64,000 nucleotides of DNA from contig NZ_CP113939.1 in the NCBI RefSeq assembly GCF_029392315.1, forward strand, positions 1,240,001-1,304,000, in the 5' to 3' direction. The position numbers and the translations under genes were made by a program. The first letter of the stretch is position 1. Every line of letters begins with the position of its first letter. Below are positions 42,323 through 52,265 of this stretch, piece by piece. The notes beneath the pieces are model-generated. The model had not been told where the DNA came from, did no database searches, and was given only the letters and a program-made list of their open reading frames with translations. The stretch is from Bifidobacterium sp. ESL0690 (GTDB taxonomy: Bacteria; Actinomycetota; Actinomycetes; Actinomycetales; Bifidobacteriaceae).

Positions 42323-45300
42323 ATGCCGGAAACAACCGAACAGGCTGAGCTTGCGTCATTGGCTCCTCAATACCGTCCTGAATACCATCAGGAATATGTT
42401 GAACTGATTGATGATGCGCTGGAACAGGGATATAAGAATATAGCGCTTTCAGGCGTATACGGTTCCGGCAAAAGCAGCATCCTTGACAAGGTATACGAAG
42501 AGCATGCGAAGGACGCGATCAGGATTTCACTGTCCCCGTTGGCTTCCGATATCGGGAAAGAACAAACAGGCCATAAGCCTGCAGCAGACGAATCTTCTGA
42601 AGACAACCAAAATACACAGGAGAACCAGAATACGTCGGAATCGCAGAACCCCGAGAAAAAGGATTCCAAGTGGGCTGTTGACGAGATGACGAATCTGGTT
42701 CAGAAGGAAATCGTGAAGCAGATTCTTTACAGTGTCAGTCCAAACAAGACTCCGCTTTCGCGTTTCCATAGGATCAACCCGATGAGCAATCTGTCAAGAA
42801 CCTTTTTCAGTATCGTCGGGGCGTTGCTCGTTTTCGGGGTTTTCGTCATTTCCGAATGGAACTCTTCCGTCAAAGTGTGGGTTGCCGGATTCCCCGTGTG
42901 GGGAAGAGCGGTTTCAGGCTTTCTTGCGATATGTGTTTGCGCAGGAATTTTCTGGTTGGTGAGTTGGCTGCTTTCCGGCAAAGTAAGATTGAAGAGTCTT
43001 TCCGCTGGCGGCACAGCGGTCGCATTGTCTGATGGAGATAAGTCGGATACCTATTTTGACAAATATCTGGATGAGATCGTCTATTTCTTCTCCACTGCCG
43101 AGAAGACCATCGTGATATTCGAGGATCTTGACCGATTCAACAATCCTCGAATCTTTGATTCCTTGCGGGAGCTGAACAATATCCTCAACAATGGTCCAGA
43201 TGGTTCTGACCGTACCATACAGTTCATCTACGCAATCAAAGACAGCGTATTCTCCAACCAATTGGCCAATGGTGGACAGGACGAAGTGCCTTTCGCCAGA
43301 ACCAAATTCTTCGACATCATCATCCCGGTGGTACCCTTCATGTCCCATGAGAACGCTGCACGCATCGCGTCCGACGACTTCAAAGGAACCGACATCGACA
43401 CCGACGTGTTCAATGTCGCGGCACAGTACATTCCGGACAAAAGAATCTTGACAAACATCAGAAACGAGTATCTCGTGTACCACAAGATACTCAATCGAAA
43501 CCATCAATTCGAGGAAGCGGGATTCAAGGATTCACGTCTGCTTGCCTTCATTATTTACAAAAACACCTATCTTGATGACACGAACCTGCTGTCGTCAGGA
43601 GGAAGCAACCTCGATTACATCTATAACGCGAGCCGAACCATCATCAACCACAACATTGGCAAGCTGAACCAGCAGATCTACGACAACTTAAAAACACTAA
43701 AACAGCACACCACCCAAAAAGAGGAATATTCCAATAGCCTAGGAGAAGAGTTATATACCTATGTCATAGGGATGTTTGGATATAGCCAGTGCCAATCATT
43801 CCAAGTGAAGATAGGAAATAGTGGACAGTCCTATGATCGTGCTGGATTAAAAAATTCTAGGTTCTGGGAAGTTGTCCAGAATGTGCCTGATACAACAATT
43901 GTATATATAAGTCTTACCGCTATCACTGGCTATTACAATACAGTGTCGGAAAACATTCATTATACCAAAAGCCAGCTTGTTGATATTATGCACCAGCCTA
44001 TTAACCTGAAATTCCGACAAGAGCAAGAAATCAAAAGAATCAACGATGATTCGGAATCTTGCAAAAAAAGAATTGAACAGTTACGAGGGTATGATTTTGC
44101 CGATCTCATAGCCGGAGGTGATACTTACTGCGCTCAATTTAACGACTTCGGCAAGCCAGACCCAAGTTGTATTAGCAGATCCCTTAAGGCTTTTGTGCAA
44201 AAGCTTTATGATTCTGATGGCTTGCCGATGGCTTTGTTATCACACGGGTGGATAAACCGCAACTACATACAATATTCCACCATTTTTGATACTCGGCTGA
44301 CTCTACCGGCACGTGATTTCATCTACCATCATGTGGATTCGAACGATCCGGATTACGGTTTCAAACTCTCGGGGGAGGACGCCGAAGCAGTGGTGGAGGA
44401 GATATCACAACGGGGTAAGTTCCTTTTTGAAGAACCTCGCTTGCTGAACTTCGACATTCTTGGTCATCTCGCTGGTGGACAAGACCGCAAGACAACAGAA
44501 CTTTTTGGAGTGCAAATCGCATACTTGTCGAAACTGGAACCAATAAGTTGGAAATTCCTCGCAGAATATCTCAATGCAGAGGATGTACACAATCAGAATA
44601 AGGTCGTACAGGCGATAACCTCAGCATGTCCCAATATTTTAAAATTCCTTACAGAAGAGGAATTCGAAGAGGACAAACGGTTGCAGTATATGAACGATGC
44701 ACTACTGAATCTTTCCAAAGACTTCGACTACGCCAGTGAGAATGAAACTAAGAAAGCAATCAGGAATTTCCTTTCCGAACACATAGATTCCTCGGCATAC
44801 GGCGATGACTCTCTGTCTGCTGAACAAGCGGGCTGCCTAGTCAAATTGGGCAGTGAAATTGGACTGCATGTTGATTCCTTGCAGGATTTATCAACAGCAC
44901 TGGTCGATGATTTCATCAAGCTCGGTCTGTACAAGTACACAAGGGAGAACATCTGTAAAGCATCGAATTCAAAGACGGCACTGTTCCCGATCAATGAAAT
45001 GAGAGCTCGGGCACAACGCGGTGATGCCAAGGAAACAGGTGCTAATCATGTGTACCAATACACGCTTGATAATCTCGATGATTTCTTAGGATTCCTGGAA
45101 GAAAACGAACCTTCGATTCAAACCGATGAAGATGACATCATACTTGGAGTACTACAAGACGTCTGTGCAGAAAATATTGAAAGTAAGGTAATCGACACAC
45201 TGCTTCAGCATGCTGCGGACAATGTAACTGTCCGAAATGTTACCGAAACCGATGAAAACGGGCAGTCCCATCTATCTGAAGAGCGATGGAGACCCTTCGT

Positions 45301-46270
45301 CTTGCCACTTTTGCGGAATGATCGAATGCTCCCGACCTTACGTAACGTTGAAGCGTGCATACGTGAATTCTCACAATCCGAGGAGCCAGCAGCAACGCAG
45401 AAGAACGACACCGAGGATCCGGAAGAAGTTCTGAAGGACTTTCTGCTGAGACAAGATAAGATTACGGATATCGGCGATGCTTCTGATGACGCAAAGAGGG
45501 AAGTGGCCGCATGGATCATCAACACCACCGGACTAGATTCAAGAACCTTGAATCTGATCAATACTGTCCTCAACGCAGCAGCGAATCCGCAACTTGATCC
45601 TAGTCAAATAAATCTGGAAAGAATGCAGGATCCGGATGACTATGCACAACTCATGCAGTTTGGTATCATACCGGATAATAGCGATTCCTGGAACCATATC
45701 GCCGATCAAGATTCGTCATTCAAAAAGCAATATATTGAACGTTCGCAAAATTTCCCTGCCTACATGCAAGACGTGCTGGATGCCGATGAAATATGTTCCG
45801 TCTTAGCCTCGGAAATAGGCAATAGAAAACCAGCCGAAGAAGTCTGGGACCATCTAAAAGAGTATCTATCCGGTTCAAATCCTGATAGATTATATGCTGC
45901 CTGCCATAAAGCTTTATATGTTTTTGGTATGCATTCGCTTTCATACGAGGACCTCAACTGGATACGGGAGCAAGGCAAGTTTGAAGCCACGGAATTCATT
46001 CAACTTATCATTCCATCATTAGAATCTCTCGAACTGCCCCAGATACTGAAACTTCTGCATTCATGTGGGGGCGATTATGCGAATCTGGTAAGTCTCCAAT
46101 ATGGCATAAAAGTTATCGGACTTCCAGACATTCCTGCCAGCCATACTCTCTATAAGTATTTCCACGAGAAAAGGCCGAATGGGACACCGATGCTTGAACT
46201 TGCAAAACAGAAAAGAAAAAATGCTTTTTGTGTAAGAAGGAAACGTCCGACAGAATGGAAGATATCCTAA
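42323..46270 (+). CDS. YobI/KAP-like membrane P-loop NTPase, 1315 residues
   Basis: GAGGG precedes the ATG. Walker A is GVYGSGKSS (44-52) near the N-terminus, and Walker B is IFEDLDRFNN (about 265-274). Between them are an acidic Asn/Gln/Glu-rich insert (about 80-115) and two membrane helices (about 160-178 and 190-213, TFFSIVGALLVFGVFVISEW and AVSGFLAICVCAGIFWLVSW). YFFSTAEKTIV precedes Walker B. The remaining 1000 residues are mostly helical repeat-like, without a known catalytic domain. This matches YobI-type NTPases, which place a membrane hairpin between the two nucleotide motifs. Such genes are frequent in defence islands. It is AT-richer than the flanking core genes. A signalling or pore-gating role is a guess. 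Confidence 0.75.
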   Translation: MPETTEQAELASLAPQYRPEYHQEYVELIDDALEQGYKNIALSGVYGSGKSSILDKVYEEHAKDAIRISLSPLASDIGKEQTGHKPAADESSEDNQNTQENQNTSESQNPEKKDSKWAVDEMTNLVQKEIVKQILYSVSPNKTPLSRFHRINPMSNLSRTFFSIVGALLVFGVFVISEWNSSVKVWVAGFPVWGRAVSGFLAICVCAGIFWLVSWLLSGKVRLKSLSAGGTAVALSDGDKSDTYFDKYLDEIVYFFSTAEKTIVIFEDLDRFNNPRIFDSLRELNNILNNGPDGSDRTIQFIYAIKDSVFSNQLANGGQDEVPFARTKFFDIIIPVVPFMSHENAARIASDDFKGTDIDTDVFNVAAQYIPDKRILTNIRNEYLVYHKILNRNHQFEEAGFKDSRLLAFIIYKNTYLDDTNLLSSGGSNLDYIYNASRTIINHNIGKLNQQIYDNLKTLKQHTTQKEEYSNSLGEELYTYVIGMFGYSQCQSFQVKIGNSGQSYDRAGLKNSRFWEVVQNVPDTTIVYISLTAITGYYNTVSENIHYTKSQLVDIMHQPINLKFRQEQEIKRINDDSESCKKRIEQLRGYDFADLIAGGDTYCAQFNDFGKPDPSCISRSLKAFVQKLYDSDGLPMALLSHGWINRNYIQYSTIFDTRLTLPARDFIYHHVDSNDPDYGFKLSGEDAEAVVEEISQRGKFLFEEPRLLNFDILGHLAGGQDRKTTELFGVQIAYLSKLEPISWKFLAEYLNAEDVHNQNKVVQAITSACPNILKFLTEEEFEEDKRLQYMNDALLNLSKDFDYASENETKKAIRNFLSEHIDSSAYGDDSLSAEQAGCLVKLGSEIGLHVDSLQDLSTALVDDFIKLGLYKYTRENICKASNSKTALFPINEMRARAQRGDAKETGANHVYQYTLDNLDDFLGFLEENEPSIQTDEDDIILGVLQDVCAENIESKVIDTLLQHAADNVTVRNVTETDENGQSHLSEERWRPFVLPLLRNDRMLPTLRNVEACIREFSQSEEPAATQKNDTEDPEEVLKDFLLRQDKITDIGDASDDAKREVAAWIINTTGLDSRTLNLINTVLNAAANPQLDPSQINLERMQDPDDYAQLMQFGIIPDNSDSWNHIADQDSSFKKQYIERSQNFPAYMQDVLDADEICSVLASEIGNRKPAEEVWDHLKEYLSGSNPDRLYAACHKALYVFGMHSLSYEDLNWIREQGKFEATEFIQLIIPSLESLELPQILKLLHSCGGDYANLVSLQYGIKVIGLPDIPASHTLYKYFHEKRPNGTPMLELAKQKRKNAFCVRRKRPTEWKIS

Positions 46271-46331
46271 ATCCAAACAACGGAGCAGTGAAACAGTCTC
46301 AGTGTTTGTCAGCTGAATATTGCTATATTTG

Positions 46332-46535
46332 CCCAGACATGATTCAGGCACGATGACCTCCGTTATTAACCGTCACCTGCCGTCTGTATCGTTTTCCAGA
46401 TTGTCCGGATTTTCCTTGAAATCCCACGTTACCGGTATCGTTTGGCGCTGTCAGTTACCAGCCGTTTCAACCGTTAATCAAGCAAGGGGTCGCGGGTTCA
46501 AATCTCTCCGACCCGACTGAAATCCGCTGGAATTA
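46332..46535 (+). repeat. att-like direct repeat A with tRNA 3' end
   Basis: About 200 bases matching 54,015-54,215: motif CACGATGACCTCCG (46,349-46,362), then a diverged middle, and GGGTCGCGGGTTCAAATC...CGACCCGA (46,488-46,517), which is the T-arm and acceptor end of a tRNA. Here the T-stem partner is mutated (CTCTC for CCCGC). No anticodon arm lies upstream, so it is a fragment, not a tRNA gene. Confidence 0.7.
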
Positions 46536-46629
46536 CAATGTTCCAGTGGTTTTGTTTTCCAGCGAAATCCGTTACAGTAACGATTAGTAACGATTTCATA
46601 CATAGCCCCTTTCCTGCGTTACTAGGAGC

Positions 46630-46890
46630 GAATCAGTCTCAGCGGACAATTCCGATTTCCGCATATGGCATACGGTGCCTGCGGTCTTATCCAGACGCTC
46701 AAACCACAACTTCGCATACATGTCAAGCATGATCATGGCACTTGCACGATTAAGCTGATATTCCAACATCTTTACGTCGGCACCGTTTGTGATGGCTGGG
46801 CTGTTCTCAATATGAGAATTCTCGCCAGTTCTTTGATTCAGGACGGGCGTTCACGCAAATTGGAGATAGACGGATTCGTGACTAGGAGAT
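46630..46890 (-). pseudogene. tyrosine integrase C-terminal remnant (A)
   Basis: Minus-strand reading gives NGADVKMLEYQLNRASAMIM then LDMYAKLWFERLDK, the conserved end of phage/ICE tyrosine recombinases (GADVKxLQRxLGHAS...TYxxLWPDRLD). The active-site HxLRH region is degenerate and the catalytic Tyr is retained as Y in LDMYAKL. Arm-type GTAACG sequences occur at 46,568-46,598. It sits beside att-like repeat A. Confidence 0.7.
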
Positions 46891-47570
46891 GACGGGGTGT
46901 TTCGAATACAGCTGTTGGACACGGCCGAGATACAGTCAGTATGACGAGTGCACAGCTAGGTTGAACAGGAGAAGGAATTCCATGCTTTGGACCAAACGCA
47001 TCCGCAAGGCTACGACGCCATTACCTTCATCACAACGGTTTATCGACTGCTGTCTCAAACTCTCTGTGCTAGTGCTCCATAAATAACGGTAGACTACTCA
47101 TAGTCAGCATGCGATGTCAGGCATTAGGCTGTGAATGGACTGCGTAGACGATACAACGGCACAATGTCGGCCGGTTCAAGGACATCGTCGCCGTGAGGAA
47201 TCGCGGTTTTGGGCCGGCGATAGCTCCAAACGCATCTGACAACTCACTGGGCTTATCACGTTGATGACTGTCATCGGATCATAGGCAGAACGAGGAAGAC
47301 TCCGACTTGTTTACAACGCAAACCTAGTAGAATACCCCTAGAAGAGGTATGGAAACTTACAATCAAGAATGCAAACAGAATTAAAAGAAGCAATACAGAG
47401 AAAAGAACGTTTCTCTGCCAGATGTAAATCTTATTCCAGTGGATAGCAGAATGGTTCAGCGGAAAATAATTTTTCAATATTCTGTAGAATTTGAAAATTT
47501 CGTACGTTTGATTTATCTTTTTAGTGTTTTCAAATTTCTTAATGGTAGTTCTAGAAGAAAGATTAAAACT
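46891..47570. other. scarred stretch before abiH
   Basis: Contains a stop-terminated coding scrap HALDQTHPQGYDAITFITTV on the plus strand (about 46,980-47,084) and otherwise AT-rich sequence. Longer frames reaching into abiH from 47,439 lack support. Confidence 0.35.
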
Positions 47571-48611
47571 ATGGCGTGTCGATTAATAATATTGGGAAAT
47601 GGTTTTGATATTGCACATGGATTTCAGACAGGATATCAAGATTTTCGAACATGGTGGATGAACCACGAACCGGAATCATTTGAATCCTTTAAATCGGCAA
47701 TCGAGGATGCTCAGGAAGAAGTCGGTAAGCATGTTAATTCAGATATTCCTGGATATAATCCTGAAGAGGGCAATCCTGAACTTGAACCATTGGGTTGCAA
47801 GAAATTTTGGAATGACATTGAATCTTCTCTGACGATTATTCCTGAATATCGGATGTGGCTATCAGAAAAAATTGGAGGAGATGCCGATGATTTCATACTT
47901 TCACGTCATACGCAAGATATAGAAACAACACCTGAAACCAGTATTGAAGCTTATCCGGAGGACCGAAGCGATTACGCTGATCATTACGATGACCACATAC
48001 CATGGAAAGACGCAATATCGGGTTTTTACAATGCGTTTGACGATTGGATCGAGGGAATTGACAAGACAATACAATCTCCAATGCAAGCAAGAGTAAACTT
48101 CAACAAACACTTCTCCGATACTGATAATTTTCTTACATTCAATTACACGCATACGCTCGAAAGGGTCTATGGCGTTCCGGCCAGTAGAGTACTCCACATT
48201 CACGGAGAAGCTAAAACTTCTATGCATGAAAGTTCGGTTATTTTGGGTCATGATATGCCAAACTTCACACGGTACGACGATCCAGAGGGTAGCAAGTTCG
48301 CTGATGAGATTATGGCCGATGTCACCAACGACACGTTCAAAGACACTCAAACTTTACTAAAGGAACATGAGTCATGGTTTGTTTCCACCTCCCAATATGA
48401 CGAAATTGATATATATGGCCATTCTTTATCAGATGTAGATATGTACTATTTCAGTGAGATTGCGACGCACACAACGAATGCGCAATGGGTTGTATACGCT
48501 TTTCGACTGTCCAATAATGATTTCCTGAAGAAAAATCTCGAATCTCAATTATCCAGTATTCAAAAAAACCTCAGAAAAAGCATAAAATACCGTGACTGTG
48601 ATGAATTCTAA
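47571..48611 (+). CDS. abiH: AbiH-family abortive infection protein
   Basis: 346 residues from ATG 47571; an in-frame start at 47,439 would add a hydrophobic, poorly supported extension. The family N-terminal signature is clear: CRLIILGNGFDIAHGFQTGY then QDFRTWW. Later conserved segments are TFNYTHTLERVYG, VLHIHGE, VILGHDMPN and DIYGHSLSDVDMYYFSEI. AbiH proteins (named from lactococcal abortive infection) block phage growth at a late step; the mechanism is not settled. Lower GC than the chromosome and integrase-bounded repeats suggest horizontal gain. Confidence 0.88.
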   Translation: MACRLIILGNGFDIAHGFQTGYQDFRTWWMNHEPESFESFKSAIEDAQEEVGKHVNSDIPGYNPEEGNPELEPLGCKKFWNDIESSLTIIPEYRMWLSEKIGGDADDFILSRHTQDIETTPETSIEAYPEDRSDYADHYDDHIPWKDAISGFYNAFDDWIEGIDKTIQSPMQARVNFNKHFSDTDNFLTFNYTHTLERVYGVPASRVLHIHGEAKTSMHESSVILGHDMPNFTRYDDPEGSKFADEIMADVTNDTFKDTQTLLKEHESWFVSTSQYDEIDIYGHSLSDVDMYYFSEIATHTTNAQWVVYAFRLSNNDFLKKNLESQLSSIQKNLRKSIKYRDCDEF

Positions 48612-48696
48612 AAGTCTTCTCGATGAATGAATCATGAGCTTTTAATCAGGGTACTATTTTTGTAATTTGCCCTATTGCCAAGAAACTATTAATAGC

Positions 48697-49590
48697 TCAT
48701 ATATCCAATCCACTATATGTGGCTAGAGCGATAATACAGCCTATGACTCCAATCAAAACACCTAATAAGCCAAAATCTAAAAAGCAATTAAAGGCTATAG
48801 CTTTAGCGAGTTGTGATGGTATGTCTAGGATTGAAACCAGATAGCTGCTAACCGATAAGGCTATGCCGATACCGCCAATTAAGCCAGTTGTTCTCTCAAT
48901 TCTGGATAGTTTTTGACTCCCATTTCTTGCATGGGCTTTGGACTTCAGATAGTCAAGCATCTTCTTGCTGTAAATTCCGCTGGTAAGAAGTTCATGATTT
49001 GGAACCATATCAGGTTTGTCGAAAATATCATTCACGGCTTCATTAACGAGATGGACTCGCCAGCAATATTGTATTATGCACCAACCGCAGATACCAAGTA
49101 TTCCGGCTATGAATCCGATAAGGCAGCTACATATTGGAACTCTGGGATTCGGAATATGCGACCAGTGGGGAAGAATTGATAGTAGAGCAGGAATGGCTAG
49201 AAAGCCAATGAGTATGGAAAACCCTAATGCAAATTCTGTAATGGCCAGTCCAGCGACAACCCACTTAAAGAACATCGCTGGTCCACGTTCAATAAGGGTA
49301 TGCTTCGGCTCGCTGGAATCTTTGAAGGCATGCCAGGGCATCTTTTTTAACAAATATCTTTTGAACTGTAACCGAACCATTTGTAAAGAGAGTTCAATGC
49401 TCAGATCTTTCTGTTCCAATTCGGCAACAGTTCGCTGTGCTCCCGTAAGATTACCATTGTCGACAAGCTCATTAAGTGTGGTTAAGCGGGAGATTTTTGA
49501 TTTTTCGTTATGTGAAGCATAAATGTTCCAAACAACCCCAGCTGTTGTTACAGAAATAGATATTAATGATAAGATATCTGACCAAGACAT
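48697..49590 (-). CDS. orphan multi-spanning membrane protein with N-terminal coiled coil
   Basis: 297 residues from ATG 49590. One N-terminal helix (SDILSLISISVTTAGVVWNI) leads into a helical cytoplasmic stretch (SRLTTLNELVDNGNLTGAQR, then EQKDLSIELSLQMVRLQFKR). Then come about five helices (about 110-135, 140-160, 235-262, 270-292 and one between). No family is recognised. It is convergent to abiH in the same AT-rich island, so a partner or independent defence effector is possible. Confidence 0.65.
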   Translation of the reverse strand: MSWSDILSLISISVTTAGVVWNIYASHNEKSKISRLTTLNELVDNGNLTGAQRTVAELEQKDLSIELSLQMVRLQFKRYLLKKMPWHAFKDSSEPKHTLIERGPAMFFKWVVAGLAITEFALGFSILIGFLAIPALLSILPHWSHIPNPRVPICSCLIGFIAGILGICGWCIIQYCWRVHLVNEAVNDIFDKPDMVPNHELLTSGIYSKKMLDYLKSKAHARNGSQKLSRIERTTGLIGGIGIALSVSSYLVSILDIPSQLAKAIAFNCFLDFGLLGVLIGVIGCIIALATYSGLDI

Positions 49591-49867
49591 TACGGGAAAT
49601 CTTTCTATGATTGAATTTATTGTTATTGAGAAATAATAGTACGGTAACTTTAACAATAACTGCTCTCGTCGTAAGCGGTTCAGTAGACTGCGTCAAGTGA
49701 ACAGTCTTTCGCTTGTTTCGCGAGCGCTGACATCCATTATCCAAGTCAAATATTGGTGGTGAGTTTGTCACCTTCATTGCTGATGATGGTATGGGAATCC
49801 TCGAATCCTTTTGATGTACAAATCGTGTGTGCTGGCGTTTGTTGTTATTGTTCCTCGGTGATGGAAC

Positions 49868-50137
49868 TTAATATCTGAGTTTGTAGACGTTTTTGGTTTG
49901 GCTAAAATGGTTTTGCATAGTGGTTTGAAAACGCCGTTTATTCGCTTGCGTCATTTTGTGAGTGGATTGGTTGCGGTTTTCATTTGGCATCATCTTTCTT
50001 GCCCGGCTCGCTTTGTACAAACGCGCGTAGTTTTTGCTTGGCCTTTCGATCATTGCCTTTAAGTAGCCATCATTCTTCACAAGCTGCGATAAGCACATGG
50101 GCGACACGATGATGTAATTGGCAAATGCAACGGCGGG
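49868..50137 (-). pseudogene. 3' fragment of a gene cut by an IS3 element
   Basis: The minus-strand frame reads VSPMCLSQLVKNDGYLKAMI, ERPSKNYARLYKASRARKMM and ends NVYKLRY. It is protein-like but without a start: upstream it runs into the IS left end at about 50,138 (GTGCGGACAATAAGTTGGAC). Family not recognised. Confidence 0.4.
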
Positions 50138-51170
50138 GGGTGCGGACAATAAGTTGGACGTTTCGGCGTCCGGTTTGGAGTTCGCATTGTTCAGTTTGGA
50201 TGAGCGTCGTTGGGCGGTTGATCTGTATTTCTCGCCGGGGATGACGATACGCAAGGTAATAGCCGAGTTAGGCTGGCCGTCCGAGGGCGGGCTGGGCAAG
50301 TGGGTGCGCGCCGATCCTCGTTATCGGGGTCCGGGAAGGTAGTCGTATATACGCTTGAGGCCAAGCTCGGGGCTGTCAGGATGGTGGCGGACGGCGCGAT
50401 CCTGGAATCCGTGGCACGCGGGCTGGGTTGCACGGCGCCCAGCGTGCATGCGTGGAAACAGCGATACGACGACAGGAAGGGGGGGGGGTTGGGGCTGATG
50501 GACTGCAGGAACAAAGATCCGGAAGCGGCGGCAAGTCCCGAGACAGGCGGTGATGTGGCGGCGTTGCGCGGTGAGGTCGACCGGCTGGGGCTGGAGAACG
50601 TGGTCTTGAGGGAGAGACGATGCGGGTTTTAAAAGCTGACGACCCTAGCCTCGACCCGGAGGCGATGAGCAACCGGGAGAAGACGCGGGTCGTTGACGCG
50701 TTGCGATGCGGATACGCGCGGGCTCTGCTGCTCGTCATGGTGGGTCTGAAACGCAGAACGTACTATTACGAGCGCACCGCCCTGGCTGCCGGCGACAGAT
50801 ACACGGTCCTCAGAGAGCGGATACGCTTCATGTTCGAGTCTGGCGGCCGGATCTGGGGTCACTGGACCATCTGCCGCAGGCTGCGGGTGGGCGACGCCGA
50901 GCCTTTGGTCGTCTCGGAGAAGGTCGTGCTGCGGCTCATGCGCGAGAGGGGGCTCGTCCCCGCCTATGTCAAAACGCCGCAGGCGGTACAGCTCGTACGA
51001 AGGCGAGATCACCGAGGCGCCGAACCGCCTGTGGCTGACCGACGTGACCGAGTTCAGGCTCGACGGGTGCAAGGCGTACCTGTCGCCAGTCATCGACTGC
51101 TACGACGGCAAGGTCGTCTCTTGGACGCTCTCAAGGCATCCGGGCCAGACGATGATGGATTGGCTATAGT
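50138..51170 (+). mobile_element. IS3-family element A, truncated and frameshifted
   Basis: OrfA begins with an HTH (LDERRWAVDLYFSPGMTIRK, ELGWPSEGGLGKWVRADPRY) and continues after a shift at about 50,340 (LEAKLGAVRMVADGAILESV). OrfB (from about 50,620) carries the helical RTYYYERTALAAGDRYTVLR and, after another shift near 51,000, WLTDVTEFRLDGCKAYLSPV, holding the first catalytic Asp. It ends abruptly at SRHPGQTMMDWL, before the second Asp and the Glu, where element B begins. Confidence 0.75.
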
Positions 51171-52165
51171 TTACTGGACAATATGATGAGGGACCCTTGA
51201 GATAAGGAGGCCGTGATGGCCGGCCCGCATCACCCGAGGCATTTCTCGGAGGAGTTCAAGAAGCAGATCGTCCGGTTGTACGAGGACGGCAAGCCCGCCA
51301 AGGAGATCCAGTCCGAGTACGACCTGTCGCACTCGGCCCTGCACCGCTGGGTGCAGGGCATGCGGAACAGCGGTTCCACGAAGGCCGCCGACAACCGCAC
51401 CCCGGAGCAGAATGAGCTCATCGAGCTGCGCAAGCAGAACACGAGGCTGAGGATGGAGGTGGACGTTTCAGAACAGGCGGCGCCGGTATTCGCACGAAAG
51501 TAGCCGTGATACGCTCCAACGCCGGCCGCTGCCCGGTACCGGCGCAATGCAGGATACTCGGCGTGCCCAAGTCGACCTACTACTGGATGCTGGAGCATCC
51601 CGAGACGAACCGCGTCGACCCGCTGGTCGCCGACGTGGAACGTGTGTGGCGCGACAGCGGCAAACGCTACGGGTCGCGCAAGGTCAAGGCCGCCCTGCTC
51701 AACATCCTCGAGCGCGAGTTCGACGGCTACGCGCCCCACACTCATATCGACCTGGCCGACCGCTCGATAGCCGGCCACGCCGTCGGGCCGGTGCGCGACG
51801 CCGCCTTCGTGCTGAGCGCGTTCGCGACCCTGCGGTCCCCGCTCGACGAGATCGAGGTGTTCCACACCGACCGCGGCAGCCAGTCCGGCCAACGGGAAGA
51901 TCGACGAGATGCTCGACGTGTTCGGCATCCGCCGCTCCCTCTCGGCCAAGGGCACGCCCTACGACAACGCCGTGGTGGAATCTACTAACCGCCTCATCAA
52001 GAAGGAGCTGATCCACCGCAACACTACACTGACGGCGAACAGCTGCCCGCGACACCGACCAGTACGTCTGGTGGTACAACAACCAGAGACTGCACTCGAC
52101 CCTCGGCCACCCTGGCCCGGCCGAATTTACCAGACAAGGAAAATCCCTCACAAAACCGTCCAACT
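51171..52165 (+). mobile_element. IS3-family element B, internally deleted and frameshifted
   Basis: OrfA (ATG 51216 to 51503, 95 residues) has the HTH EFKKQIVRLYEDGKPAKEIQ and a leucine-rich end. OrfB (51506 on) has RCRILGVPKSTYYWMLE-type start, then jumps from FDGYAPHTH to IDLADRSIAGH, so the segment with the first catalytic Asp is gone. The second Asp (VFHTDRGSQ) and Glu (YDNAVVES) remain, in different frames (shift near 51,890; another near 52,040). End repeats GGACAATATG-like and GTCCAACTAACTG-like mark the borders. It is non-functional. Confidence 0.75.
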
Positions 52166-52265
52166 AACTGTTGAAATCCACTCTCGAACATCCGCGAAGC
52201 CAGACGGGACAAACCCTCACAGCTTAGAACGAACACGCTTTCTGGCAAATAACCCTATAAATGTT

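Noticed and set aside
46488..46517. tRNA gene at 46.5 kb (and at 54.16 kb)
   Set aside because: Only the T-arm and 3' acceptor strand are present. No D-arm or anticodon arm lies upstream, so these are attachment-site fragments.
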